16,475 bases of DNA from Entamoeba invadens IP1 (taxonomy: Eukaryota > Evosea > Mastigamoebida > Endamoebidae), in NCBI RefSeq assembly GCF_000330505.1, contig NW_004191622.1, forward strand, positions 16,367 to 32,841, written 5' to 3'. The first letter of the stretch is position 1. Every line of letters starts with the position of its first letter. The translations under genes were made by a program, and so were the position numbers. This document shows positions 8,363 to 16,257 of this stretch, one piece after another. The notes under the pieces were generated by a model that did no database searches, was not told the origin of the DNA, and saw only the letters and a list, made by a program, of their open reading frames with translations.

Positions 8363-10239
8363 GTGAAGTTGTTTTTTGGATTTGGATTGTTTTAAATAAT
8401 TGTTTTAAAAATAAAGTTAATGTAATATACAAAATACCAATAAAAAACTGAAATAATAAGATTAACTTAAACAATTATTGAAATTGGTAGACTTTAAAGG
8501 GATTTCAAGACTAAATTTGAAATTATTATAAAAATAGAAAATATAGAAAATCAAAACAATTTTTGGATTTATCCATTCAATCTTAAAAAATATAAACTAT
8601 ATTAAATAGTATATATACAAATATTAATAAAAATATATTAGATATAAATAAATATAAGGGTAAAAATAACAACGAATAAAAATTATTATACAAAATCATT
8701 TATATAACAAATTATATAATTATATTTTTTATTTACTATTTATTTAAAATTTGTTATACATTACATTTCGTTTCAAGTGTTCAAACAAATACTAACATAA
8801 ATAGTATTTAAGAGAGAAAAATAGCAAATCCGTTTTAATTTTATTATTTGCGTTTAGTATCATTCTTTGCTTTTTAATATTTGATTGTTTTTGAAAAGTT
8901 AAATGTTTTTTATGGAAGTTTTATTTTGAAAATCAACTTGTTTGATACTAACATTGATTGGGCACATTTAAATAGCCATAAGAACTTTGTTTATATTTTT
9001 TATTTATTTTGAGTTTTTTTTTGAAACATAATAAATAAATGTTATTAATAACAAATACAGTCGGGGAAATGTACTTTAGCTTAGCAAATGTATATATTAT
9101 TTTCTTTAAAAACACGGGGTTTTAATTAAAAAACAAATATTTTAAAAAATAGACTTTTGTATATGTAAATTTATTAGTTTAATATAACAATAGAAAATAA
9201 TTATTTTTCTTAAAGCTAATGTTCATTTATTGGGCGAAGGTTTGTTTGCCCAACTGTATACGTTACAAATGTAAGAATTATTGGTTGTCAAAGAAAAAGT
9301 AATTGTATTAAAAATGTTATTTATAACAAAAAATGTTTTTTTCATATTTTTTAAATACTTTCAATGTGTTTAAGAAGTCAGTTATATAATGGAATAATAA
9401 ATAACTACTAATAATAGTTAGTAGTTATTTGTTATTAAAATTTGTTTAATAATAAAATTTTAAATATTAAACAAATGTTAATATTATTAACCTTTTAAAA
9501 TATTAACAATAGAAAATGTTATGAATTCAAAAAACACAATCAAGTAAATGTATACGCGTGTTTTAATAAAATCAACAACAACTGAAGATATAGAAATAAC
9601 AATAACAATAATTAGGACTTATTGTTTGGTTAATTCAGACACAACAACACCTTTAATTACGAAATATCACATTTGTTATTAGACGTGATTATACAAAGAG
9701 TTTGTTAATGATTTTATTTATAATTAGTTTTTCAATTTTAACATTATAAAGAAACAAATTTGATTATTATAATTATTAAATGTTTAATTTACATATCACT
9801 TATACTTTTATTAATAAATAGCGTAACCCTGACATTAGTTAATTATATATCGTGAAAACAAGGTACAGTTAATTTTGATTTTTAAGATAAATAAAAGTTT
9901 TAAGTGGGTTTTCTATTTTTTTTATCTATTTTTTAATATTTCTATCCCTTTGACAACCACTTTTTACAAATAGATAAAAAAGCAATGGTTAACAGTGAAT
10001 TATTTCACAAAAATGATATTTAATCACAATAACATTACTTGAATAAATATTTTTAGTAATTGTATCTACATCATTAATGTTTTTTATAACAAATGGATTA
10101 CATGATAAAAATGTTTTTAACTAAAGTAGTGTTGATAAAATCACCGAAAAATGTTCCAATAAAAGTCAATTTAAATGATTTTTATTAAATTAAAAAGTTG
10201 CATAATTAAATACGTTTTTAAAATCATTTAATAGAGCAA
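8363..10239. other. Long A+T-rich intergenic region without a recognisable gene
   Basis: Nearly 1.9 kb with stops in all frames. The most coding-like piece is a 44-codon + strand frame at 9548-9682, too short and featureless to call. Structure seen: an 18-bp hairpin at 9393-9436 (listed separately), a 14-bp inverted repeat TTTTTTATCTATTT at 9918-9931 with 9968-9981, and a short pair TTGGGC/GCCCAA near 9230-9251. No tRNA, rRNA or mobile-element ends were recognised. Confidence 0.55.
9393..9436. repeat. Imperfect inverted repeat, 18-bp arms
   Basis: Arm 9393-9410 (AATAATAAATAACTACTA) pairs with 9419-9436 at 17 of 18 positions across an 8-base loop. It can form a strong hairpin or cruciform. 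A/T-rich DNA forms short palindromes by chance, but this is the longest near-perfect one noticed in the region. Function unknown. Confidence 0.6.
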
Positions 10240-10247
10240 TATAAAAT
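10240..10247 (+). promoter_or_regulatory. TATA-like element before the 218-residue gene
   Basis: TATAAAAT lies 31 bases before the ATG at 10271. An A-rich AAAAAATTAAC near 10248-10258 is only a weak initiator match. Confidence 0.3.
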
Positions 10248-10270
10248 AAAAAATTAACAATAAACTACAA

Positions 10271-10927
10271 ATGGAAAAAATTGCTGATAATGGAGACGAT
10301 TTGGCAAAGAAAATCGATCTGGCCAATTCGGTGATTGCTGTTTTTTCTTTTTTACCACCCTTTTTGGATATAATTGGGTATAAAAAAACTTCTGAAGTAT
10401 TAAGCAAAGGAATATCGATTGCATCCATTACTCTTGGTGCTACAAGTGGTGTTGTAAAAACAGCTACTGTAATTGCAAAAGCCTATGTCAAAGAACAAGG
10501 CGAATTTAAAGACAAAATCACCGAATCTTTAAAAGAAGGACTGAAAGAGGGGATTAAACAAACTTTCAAAGTATCTTCCATAATATTGGCAAACAAATTA
10601 GAGAATTTTATTAGTGAAACAATCGACAGATTTAATGTTAAAAATGCACCTCAAGTTTGTGAAAAGTTTGGTGTTTGGCTTGAAACGTACGCCAAAGAAA
10701 ATCCCGATAAATATACTCACAATTTAATAGCATTCATTGCTCCAAAGGTTAAAAAAAATGTTGCTCATTGTATTCAAACTGTCATTGATGACTATGGTGA
10801 AAATATACAAAAACAAATTTGTGATTTTATCGCTTACAAGATAATTAAGTATATAGATGCTGGTTTGGAATATTGTTTGGAGGCTTCAGAAAATGTAAAA
10901 GAATACGAAAGTAGTAAGAATGATTAA
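10271..10927 (+). CDS. Hypothetical protein, helical, 218 residues
   Basis: Not recognised. The protein is Lys/Glu/Ile-rich and probably all-helical, without an N-terminal signal peptide. A hydrophobic segment lies at about 17-37 with a double proline in the middle (SFLPPFLDIIG). A Gly/Ala/Ser-rich, small-residue hydrophobic stretch lies at about 46-70 (ITLGATSGVV). A strongly amphipathic Lys/Glu stretch follows at 80-100 (ESLKEGLKEGIKQ), and more amphipathic helices run to the end. Three cysteines fall in the C-terminal half. The two N-terminal hydrophobic stretches could be a membrane hairpin, with the rest a cytosolic helical bundle; that is only inference. The start is the first ATG, 31 bases after a TATA-like box. 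The frame is intact and its composition differs clearly from its flanks, so it is probably a real gene, possibly genus-restricted. Confidence 0.65.
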   Translation: MEKIADNGDDLAKKIDLANSVIAVFSFLPPFLDIIGYKKTSEVLSKGISIASITLGATSGVVKTATVIAKAYVKEQGEFKDKITESLKEGLKEGIKQTFKVSSIILANKLENFISETIDRFNVKNAPQVCEKFGVWLETYAKENPDKYTHNLIAFIAPKVKKNVAHCIQTVIDDYGENIQKQICDFIAYKIIKYIDAGLEYCLEASENVKEYESSKND

Positions 10928-11453
10928 AACAGTTTTTAGTTTAAGTAATGTTAAAATAATTATTACCAATTATGCCAACAATGGAAAAATATTTTCAGAT
11001 ATCACAATTATATTTCGATTTGTTATAATTTATAAGTTTTAAATTAAAAATTATGAAATATTATTTGTCAAATTCATTGTGTGTTTAATTTTGACTATTT
11101 TATATTTTTTATTCATGTATAAATTTTTGGATATAATAGATCGATAAATAAAACAACGATAAAATTATTAATATAACTGTTTTTGAAAATCAATTAACAA
11201 AATAACAAACTTATTTGATTACACATTTAAATTCACATTGATTACATATAGGTTATTTAAATCAAAAAATGCAAATGAAAAAATAAATAAACACAAATAT
11301 TACATTTATTTTAAAATCAATGTTTTTAAAAATATTCGTTTCATTATAAATTAAAAATAACATTCAATACACCTATTTTGTGTTTGTATAAACAATTTAA
11401 ATGCAAACACAATTTAATAAAACAAGAACAACTATTAATTTTCATGATTATAT
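10928..11453. other. A+T-rich intergenic region up to the transposon
   Basis: All frames are closed and nothing is recognisable. It ends at the TA dinucleotide (11454-11455) where the Tc1/mariner element is inserted. Confidence 0.6.
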
Positions 11454-11455
11454 TA
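11454..11455. repeat. TA target-site duplication, left copy
   Basis: TA directly precedes the element's first base (CAGTG). Its partner is at 13668-13669. Confidence 0.8.
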
Positions 11456-11838
11456 CAGTGAAAATACGTCTGAAAATGATGGGAAAATAGTTTAAAAATG
11501 ACAGGTTTTATTTTAAAAGGACAAGATTTTTAATAAAAAGGATGAAAATCATAAAAAATGATGGAGAATTGTTTTAAAAAGGACAGGTATTTTTATTGAA
11601 AAGGACAGGATTTTTGATAAAAAGGACGAATTTCGAAAGAAATGATGATTTTCATGAAAAAGGACAGGAATTTATTATAAAAAGGATGGAATTTTTGTTA
11701 AAAGGATGGATTTAAAGAAAATGTGACAGCCATTTTTTTGAAAAAGGATAACATTTTTAACAAAAAGGATGGATTTTTTAATAAAATATAATTTATTTCC
11801 GAAATTTCCCGATTTTACACATAAAAAACAAACAATTT
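11456..11838 (+). repeat. Left 383-bp terminal inverted repeat
   Basis: Read against the reverse complement of 13285-13667, base by base, no difference was found, and both copies have the same length. Identity stops at 11839, where the left copy has A and the right arm has G. It contains a phased motif array (11477-11772). Confidence 0.9.
11477..11772 (+). repeat. Array of 15 degenerate ~21-bp units in the left TIR
   Basis: The recurring core is an A-tract followed by (G/T)GA(C/T)(A/G)G, for example AAAAAGGACAGG or AAAAGGATGG. Cores start at 11477, 11499, 11519, 11540, 11559, 11581, 11603, 11624, 11643, 11662, 11684, 11704, 11724, 11746 and 11767. Steps are 19-22 bases with a mean of 20.7. 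All 15 point the same way, into the element. The bases between cores are A/T-rich and not conserved. Confidence 0.85.
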
Positions 11839-11942
11839 AAAATATCATAAACGTGTTTCAAAAGTAGATGTACAAATCAAATATCGAGTTGGTTGAAAAA
11901 GGATTTTCATTATTTTGAGATCAATCTTAATAATTGATTTAA
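11839..11942 (+). promoter_or_regulatory. Transposase leader and probable promoter region
   Basis: This 104-base stretch lies between the left TIR and the transposase ATG. It holds one further motif-like AAAAAGGATTTT (11896-11907) that is out of phase with the array. No convincing TATA/GAAC/initiator trio is seen, so the promoter may lie partly inside the TIR. Confidence 0.35.
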
Positions 11943-13280
11943 ATGTCTCAGTCTTTAACATTCATCGACGCCAGAGACCCAATAGCTAGGAACGATTTTA
12001 TAGATAATCCACCACTTATCCAATGGAATGAACAACAGCGCCAGGTTGAATCTAAAACACCTTTCATTCTTCCCCGAGCTATTAAAAGAAAAAGGGGAAG
12101 ACCCAAAACTCGGTCAGAATCAATAAACCAAGCCAAAAGACCCTATCACAAAGTAACAATACAAAACAAATTTGATATGATTAAACTTTTCAGAGTTTAT
12201 GGGGACACTAAAGACGATGTGTTTTATAGTGGAGAACTTGGTATTAAAATCAAGGCTGTCAAAAATATGTTAGTCAAATTAAGAAATGGTAATTCAATTT
12301 TACCAAAAGACCATTACAAGAAAAAAAGCAGAGTAATTCCTTTTCAGCATTTGGTAAAGAAATTGATTGAAAAAGACTCAACATCTTCCGTCAATTGTAT
12401 CCGATCAAACATCCAAAAAGTGTTGGCAAATGCCAATGTTACAACAGTCGAAGAAGTCACAGAAATTACACAAGAACAATTTGAACTTGGGTATAATAAC
12501 AATTCTCCAACTCAAATATCACAAGAAGCATTGGATACAATCGACAAAATGATTCCTTCAATAAGCGCGATTAGAAACTTCATGAAAGGAAAAACTGGTA
12601 TAGATGAGGACAGAACTCTTCCTGTTTTAAGTTTCAAAAGGGAAACTCCACGAGGCGCAGTTGCAAACACTAACGAAAACAAAGAGAAAAGAATCGCCGC
12701 GATTGAAGAATTGGTTGGTCAGATGCACTCAGGAAAAACATGGGTTTGCATTGATGAATCCTCGTGGCGTATTGCTTGCACTGCGGTTTACGGATGGAGT
12801 CCAATTGGTGAAAAACTTTTCGTGACAAAGGCAAAAAACGGACAAAGACTATCTGCTTTGTGTTCAATAGACTACACAGGAATGGGAACAACTTTTTTGG
12901 TTGCAGGAAAAAGTGATGAAGAGGTCTTCAAAAGATATTTTATGGAATTGATGAAACACTATGACGACAACAACATTTCAGCAGTGTTTTGGTGTGACAA
13001 TTGTACTATACACAACCATTTGAGGGAACTTGTAACCAACACTCATCATTCAATTGTTTATAATGCAGCTTACAGTCCTGAACTCAACCCAATCGAAACT
13101 GTATTTGGGTTTTGGAAAAGGCGTGTAGAAAATGACATACGTATTTGGACTGGCCTTGGCGATCTTCTTGAAAAAATAAAAAATGGATTTATTTCAATTC
13201 AACCAGCTGAAGTAATAGCGTCTATGGAGAGATGTCGCAATGAAATTTGGGCAAAAGCATATGAAAGAAAAGATTTGTAA
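11943..13280 (+). CDS. Tc1/mariner-type DDE transposase (DD32E), apparently intact
   Basis: The 445-residue transposase cuts and joins the element's ends at TA sites. Near the N-terminus KRKRGRPKT (48-56) is an AT-hook-type DNA-minor-groove motif. Residues about 70-130 are basic and helical and probably form the helix-turn-helix DNA-binding region. The catalytic DDE_3-type domain occupies the last 180 residues: CIDES with D271, WCDNCTIH with D352 (compare HDNAPSH in mariner) and the AYSPELNPIE block with E385. D352 and E385 are separated by 32 residues, against 34 in classical Tc1 and mariner. The YGWSPIGE block after the first Asp is also typical of the family. At 445 residues it is about 100 longer than Tc1 or Mos1 transposases, mostly N-terminally. 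The stop codon ends 4 bases before the right TIR, so the 3' UTR must lie in it. All three catalytic residues are present and no frame break is seen. Confidence 0.92.
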   Translation: MSQSLTFIDARDPIARNDFIDNPPLIQWNEQQRQVESKTPFILPRAIKRKRGRPKTRSESINQAKRPYHKVTIQNKFDMIKLFRVYGDTKDDVFYSGELGIKIKAVKNMLVKLRNGNSILPKDHYKKKSRVIPFQHLVKKLIEKDSTSSVNCIRSNIQKVLANANVTTVEEVTEITQEQFELGYNNNSPTQISQEALDTIDKMIPSISAIRNFMKGKTGIDEDRTLPVLSFKRETPRGAVANTNENKEKRIAAIEELVGQMHSGKTWVCIDESSWRIACTAVYGWSPIGEKLFVTKAKNGQRLSALCSIDYTGMGTTFLVAGKSDEEVFKRYFMELMKHYDDNNISAVFWCDNCTIHNHLRELVTNTHHSIVYNAAYSPELNPIETVFGFWKRRVENDIRIWTGLGDLLEKIKNGFISIQPAEVIASMERCRNEIWAKAYERKDL

Positions 13281-13284
13281 TTTC

Positions 13285-13667
13285 AAATTGTTTGTTTTTT
13301 ATGTGTAAAATCGGGAAATTTCGGAAATAAATTATATTTTATTAAAAAATCCATCCTTTTTGTTAAAAATGTTATCCTTTTTCAAAAAAATGGCTGTCAC
13401 ATTTTCTTTAAATCCATCCTTTTAACAAAAATTCCATCCTTTTTATAATAAATTCCTGTCCTTTTTCATGAAAATCATCATTTCTTTCGAAATTCGTCCT
13501 TTTTATCAAAAATCCTGTCCTTTTCAATAAAAATACCTGTCCTTTTTAAAACAATTCTCCATCATTTTTTATGATTTTCATCCTTTTTATTAAAAATCTT
13601 GTCCTTTTAAAATAAAACCTGTCATTTTTAAACTATTTTCCCATCATTTTCAGACGTATTTTCACTG
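13285..13667 (-). repeat. Right 383-bp terminal inverted repeat
   Basis: This is the exact reverse complement of 11456-11838 by eye. It starts 4 bases after the transposase stop, so it would supply the transposase mRNA's 3' end. Its outer end is 79 bases from the EF-hand gene's ATG. Confidence 0.9.
13351..13646 (-). repeat. Array of 15 degenerate ~21-bp units in the right TIR
   Basis: This is the mirror copy of the left array, reading on the - strand from 13646 to 13351 with the same unit order and spacing. On the + strand the cores appear as CCATCC, CCTGTCC and similar, each followed by a T-tract. Confidence 0.85.
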
Positions 13668-13669
13668 TA
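13668..13669. repeat. TA target-site duplication, right copy
   Basis: TA directly follows the element's last base (CACTG). It matches the TA at 11454-11455. Confidence 0.8.
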
Positions 13670-13694
13670 TTCTTAACATATTTAATTGGTTATT

Positions 13695-13702
13695 TATTTA
13701 AA
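13695..13702 (+). promoter_or_regulatory. TATA element of the EF-hand gene
   Basis: TATTTAAA matches the Entamoeba TATA motif and lies 46 bases before the ATG at 13748 and only 26 bases after the transposon's end. No clear GAAC or initiator match is seen between it and the ATG. Confidence 0.5.
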
Positions 13703-13747
13703 AATTACACATTGTGTAATATATCATAAACTAATCTAAATACAGAA

Positions 13748-14202
13748 ATGATAACTAATAATCATCAAATGAGTCTCGCTGAAGAGTTTGAAGAACTTGA
13801 TACTGATCACAATGGTCTCATCAACTACAACGAGTTTTTAAATGCATTTAAAGATAACAAAGATGAAAAAGTTGATGATGAACACTTAAAAATGGTGTTT
13901 GACATGGCAAACATAGAAGTAAAAGGGTTTTTGACCTCGAATGAGTTTTTCCGTGTAATGACTAACCTTGATGAAGTTGAGGAAAAATCTGATAGATCGT
14001 TATATACCCTTCTTTCCATTTAATTGATGATGATAATAGTGGAACCCTTGAAATTAATGAATTGGCCAGATTCATGAGAGTCTTGAAAACTGAATTAAAT
14101 GAAGAAGAATTGAAGACGGCTTTGGCGGCAATGGATAGTGATGGAGATGGTAAAGTCGATTTAGAAGATACACTCAAATTTTTCTTGAGTGACAATCAAT
14201 GA
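13748..14202 (+). pseudogene. EF-hand calcium-binding protein gene with a frameshift
   Basis: The gene encodes a small, four-EF-hand, calmodulin-like calcium sensor of about 150 residues, of the type common in Entamoeba (CaBP-like). The first frame (13748-14023, 91 residues) has a canonical loop DTDHNGLINYNE at residues 18-29 and a degenerate loop at 55-66 starting with Asn instead of Asp. It then stops at a TAA. The -1 frame continues the homology with loops DDDNSGTLEINE (from 14026) and DSDGDGKVDLED, ending at the TGA at 14200-14202. The switch must fall between 13996 and 14022, in a pyrimidine-rich run CCCTTCTTTCC. It needs one lost base or two gained. No intron with Entamoeba boundaries fits, since it would remove the third loop. 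The call is a pseudogene or a sequencing error. The product as read would keep only one good calcium site. Confidence 0.8.
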
Positions 14203-14602
14203 AATAAATTGATCTTCATTCATTTTTAATTACCAATTCAACGATTTTATCCAATTTATTAAAATAAATTAAAATTCATATTTATAAAACCCAAACGATA
14301 TGATTATATAGTTTTAAATAATTTAAGCTAAATATCATTAAAATTTATAAGTTAATTTATTATATCATTTTTATTTTAAAAAGGTATAACAGTTTCGCCC
14401 TTTATCTAAGGTTAAAATTGAGTCTAGTTATTTATTCACACTCCATAAATTTGGCATTTTATTCAAAAATCAGTAATTTTTTCTTTTTTATGATCTGCCA
14501 TTTCAGAAGCTTCTTGTCAAGCCAACTTTATATTGGCACATTAAGTTATATTTCAGTAAATACATTTTTTTTCTTTTTAGAGTCTAACACGAATTTGAAG
14601 TA
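14203..14602. other. A+T-rich region downstream of the EF-hand gene
   Basis: All frames are broken apart from a low-complexity Phe/Ser/Ile-rich frame at 14418-14603 that resembles no protein. Nothing else is recognisable. Confidence 0.5.
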
Positions 14603-15724
14603 AACTCCGGACACAAAGTCCGACGTATCGGACTTTCGGATTTGTTTTTCTGCTATTTTTTTAAATTTTTATTGAAATAATTAATGAATTGTGTCGAGAA
14701 AAACGGGAAATGAGCTAAATGTTATGAGCATTTATAATTTTTATATTATTTTTGATGTGTTTTTTCTTCAATTATTTTTTTGTTCATCCCACAAAAACGT
14801 TCATTAAAACATTCATTGTTTTCACAAATTATAAATAAAGTAACTACTTTGTTTTGATTAGTAAAAATAGTTTTTTAGCATTAACAAAAATATGAATTTT
14901 GATCATAATTGTTGTTAACAAAACTATAATTATAATACACTTTAATATAATCACAATAATTGATAAAAGTGTTCCATTTACAACTGTCATTATTGTTATA
15001 TATTTCTGTCATGAAACTATAATGTAATTTGCTTTGTCTTTTTATATTATTACTAAACAAATTCTATAATAGATTAATAATGAAATGATTAAATATTATA
15101 AAAGTCAAATAAAAACAAGTGATAATTGTTAATTTTTATTATATTATAAAAAAGTATTTTTTATTCCAATTAATATTTCGAATCACCTATATTTCATCTA
15201 TAAAAACAAAATTAATCAATTATTATATATTTACATTTTTATAATTATTATTTTACTATTTTCAACATAACGAAAATAAAAATTTTTTGTTACATGTGGT
15301 GTTTTAATTAATTTCATGTGTTTCCATATAAAATTTTGATACACTTTTTAGTTTCATTTAATAATAAAATTATAATTAAGTCGTGTTTTTCGTTGTTATC
15401 GTAAAAATCAACAAATTGAAAAAAATAATTTTATTTTCATTTTTTTAAATGTTATAATATTGATTAAATTTGCGATTTTTGTATAAAATTTGGGTATGAA
15501 ATTAATTTTTCGTGTTTTATAAACCAAAATATTTCATGATTTTGAAATAAGGAAATTGTAGTGTAAGTAAAAAATTAAAAATCAAAAAATAAGACGCAAA
15601 AAATCGAAATAAGGTAAAATAATGATAAGTAAAACAGGTATAAATTTCGACAAAATATATTAATATCCCGAAAAACAAAAGAAAAAAATACTGTTTTAAC
15701 GTGTCGGACTTTATGGCCCAAGTT
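14603..15724. mobile_element. Possible 1.1-kb non-autonomous element bounded by a weak inverted repeat
   Basis: The left end carries CACAAAGTCCGAC (14612-14624). The right end, read on the - strand, has CATAAAGTCCGAC in the same setting. Extended outward to the flanking TA dinucleotides (14601-14602 and 15725-15726), the arms match at about 17 of 21 positions. No coding sequence lies between. This could be a MITE-like element of a TA-targeting family. Alternatively the right motif, which directly follows a TTAA at 15695-15698, could be the left end of the piggyBac-like element that continues to the right. The arms are short and imperfect, so confidence is low. Confidence 0.25.
14615..14636. 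repeat. Perfect 9-bp palindrome AAAGTCCGA/TCGGACTTT
   Basis: Two perfect 9-base arms face each other across CGTA. The arm sequence TCGGACTTT recurs at 15704-15712. It is unusually G+C-rich for its surroundings. Confidence 0.7.
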
Positions 15725-15726
15725 TA

Positions 15727-16257
15727 TGTTTATTTACCGACATGATGATACATTTTATCGGGACATTACAACAAAAAGTGTAAAAAAACGAGCAATAAGT
15801 TCATAAAATTATGACAAGTCGTCTTGGTTTTCTTGCTCAAAAACAGTGATTTTTAAAACTAAAAATCCATAGGCAACAAAACTTGTAATTCTGAACTTTT
15901 TGGGTTAGTTTTTGTGCTATATTTAATATTTTGGACAGGAAACTTGGTAATGTGGGGTTTCGAGTTTTGTGTGTGTTATTATATTTCCACTCTCCCGTTA
16001 TTTCAGTCAAAAGCAAGAAGCGAAAACATGGATTTTTTGAAAAACAATAAAAATTCAGACAATAGATTTTGTTGGTGATGGCAAAAGTTGCTATGTGCAG
16101 AACGTTATTGAGGTTATTTTACTCGTAATAAAATTTTAAGTACAAGTTACTCCCTTTTGGAAAACAATGAACTGTTTTTCAAATCAATTATTATAATTAT
16201 AATTATTGATTATTGATTTTATAGAAACTTTTTTAATCCAATTGGAAAAACATTCCA
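15727..16257. other. Non-coding leader of the piggyBac-like fragment
   Basis: This is more complex and less A/T-rich than the region to its left, especially 15880-16090, which suggests mobile-element DNA rather than ordinary spacer. Only very short frames are present (for example an ATG at 16029 with 16 codons). No TATA/GAAC/initiator trio was found. Confidence 0.35.

Larger units (their letters stand above)
11456..13667 (+). mobile_element. Complete Tc1/mariner-type (IS630 superfamily) transposon with long TIRs
   Basis: The 2,212-bp element is bounded by TA at 11454-11455 and TA at 13668-13669, the TA target duplication of this superfamily. It begins CAGTGAAAATACGTC and ends with the exact reverse complement. 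The terminal repeats are 383 bp each with no mismatch seen, and there is a single intact transposase gene between them. The layout is left repeat (11456-11838), a 104-base leader, transposase (11943-13280), a 4-base gap, then right repeat (13285-13667). The identical ends and intact frame point to a recent insertion. Long, internally repeated TIRs are not typical of the simplest members, which have ends of about 30 bp. Confidence 0.92.

Noticed and set aside
9230..9251. TTGGGC/GCCCAA stem considered as part of a tRNA
   Set aside because: No cloverleaf, T-loop or A/B box sequence could be fitted around it.
9548..9682. 44-codon + strand frame starting MYTRVLIK
   Set aside because: Slightly more complex than its surroundings but short, with no promoter motif or recognisable protein feature.
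11477..11772. CRISPR-like reading of the evenly spaced repeats
   Set aside because: The units are degenerate, the 21-base period leaves no spacer of CRISPR size, and they lie inside transposon TIRs in eukaryotic DNA.
13999..14039. Possible GT...TAG intron explaining the EF-hand frame break
   Set aside because: The 5' side lacks GTTTGT and removal would destroy the canonical third calcium loop, so a frameshift is the simpler reading.
14418..14603. 61-codon + strand frame
   Set aside because: Low-complexity Phe/Ser/Ile composition, no promoter motifs and no resemblance to a protein.
15936..15944. GGACAGGAA resembling the TIR motif
   Set aside because: Single occurrence without periodic neighbours; a chance match to a short degenerate motif.
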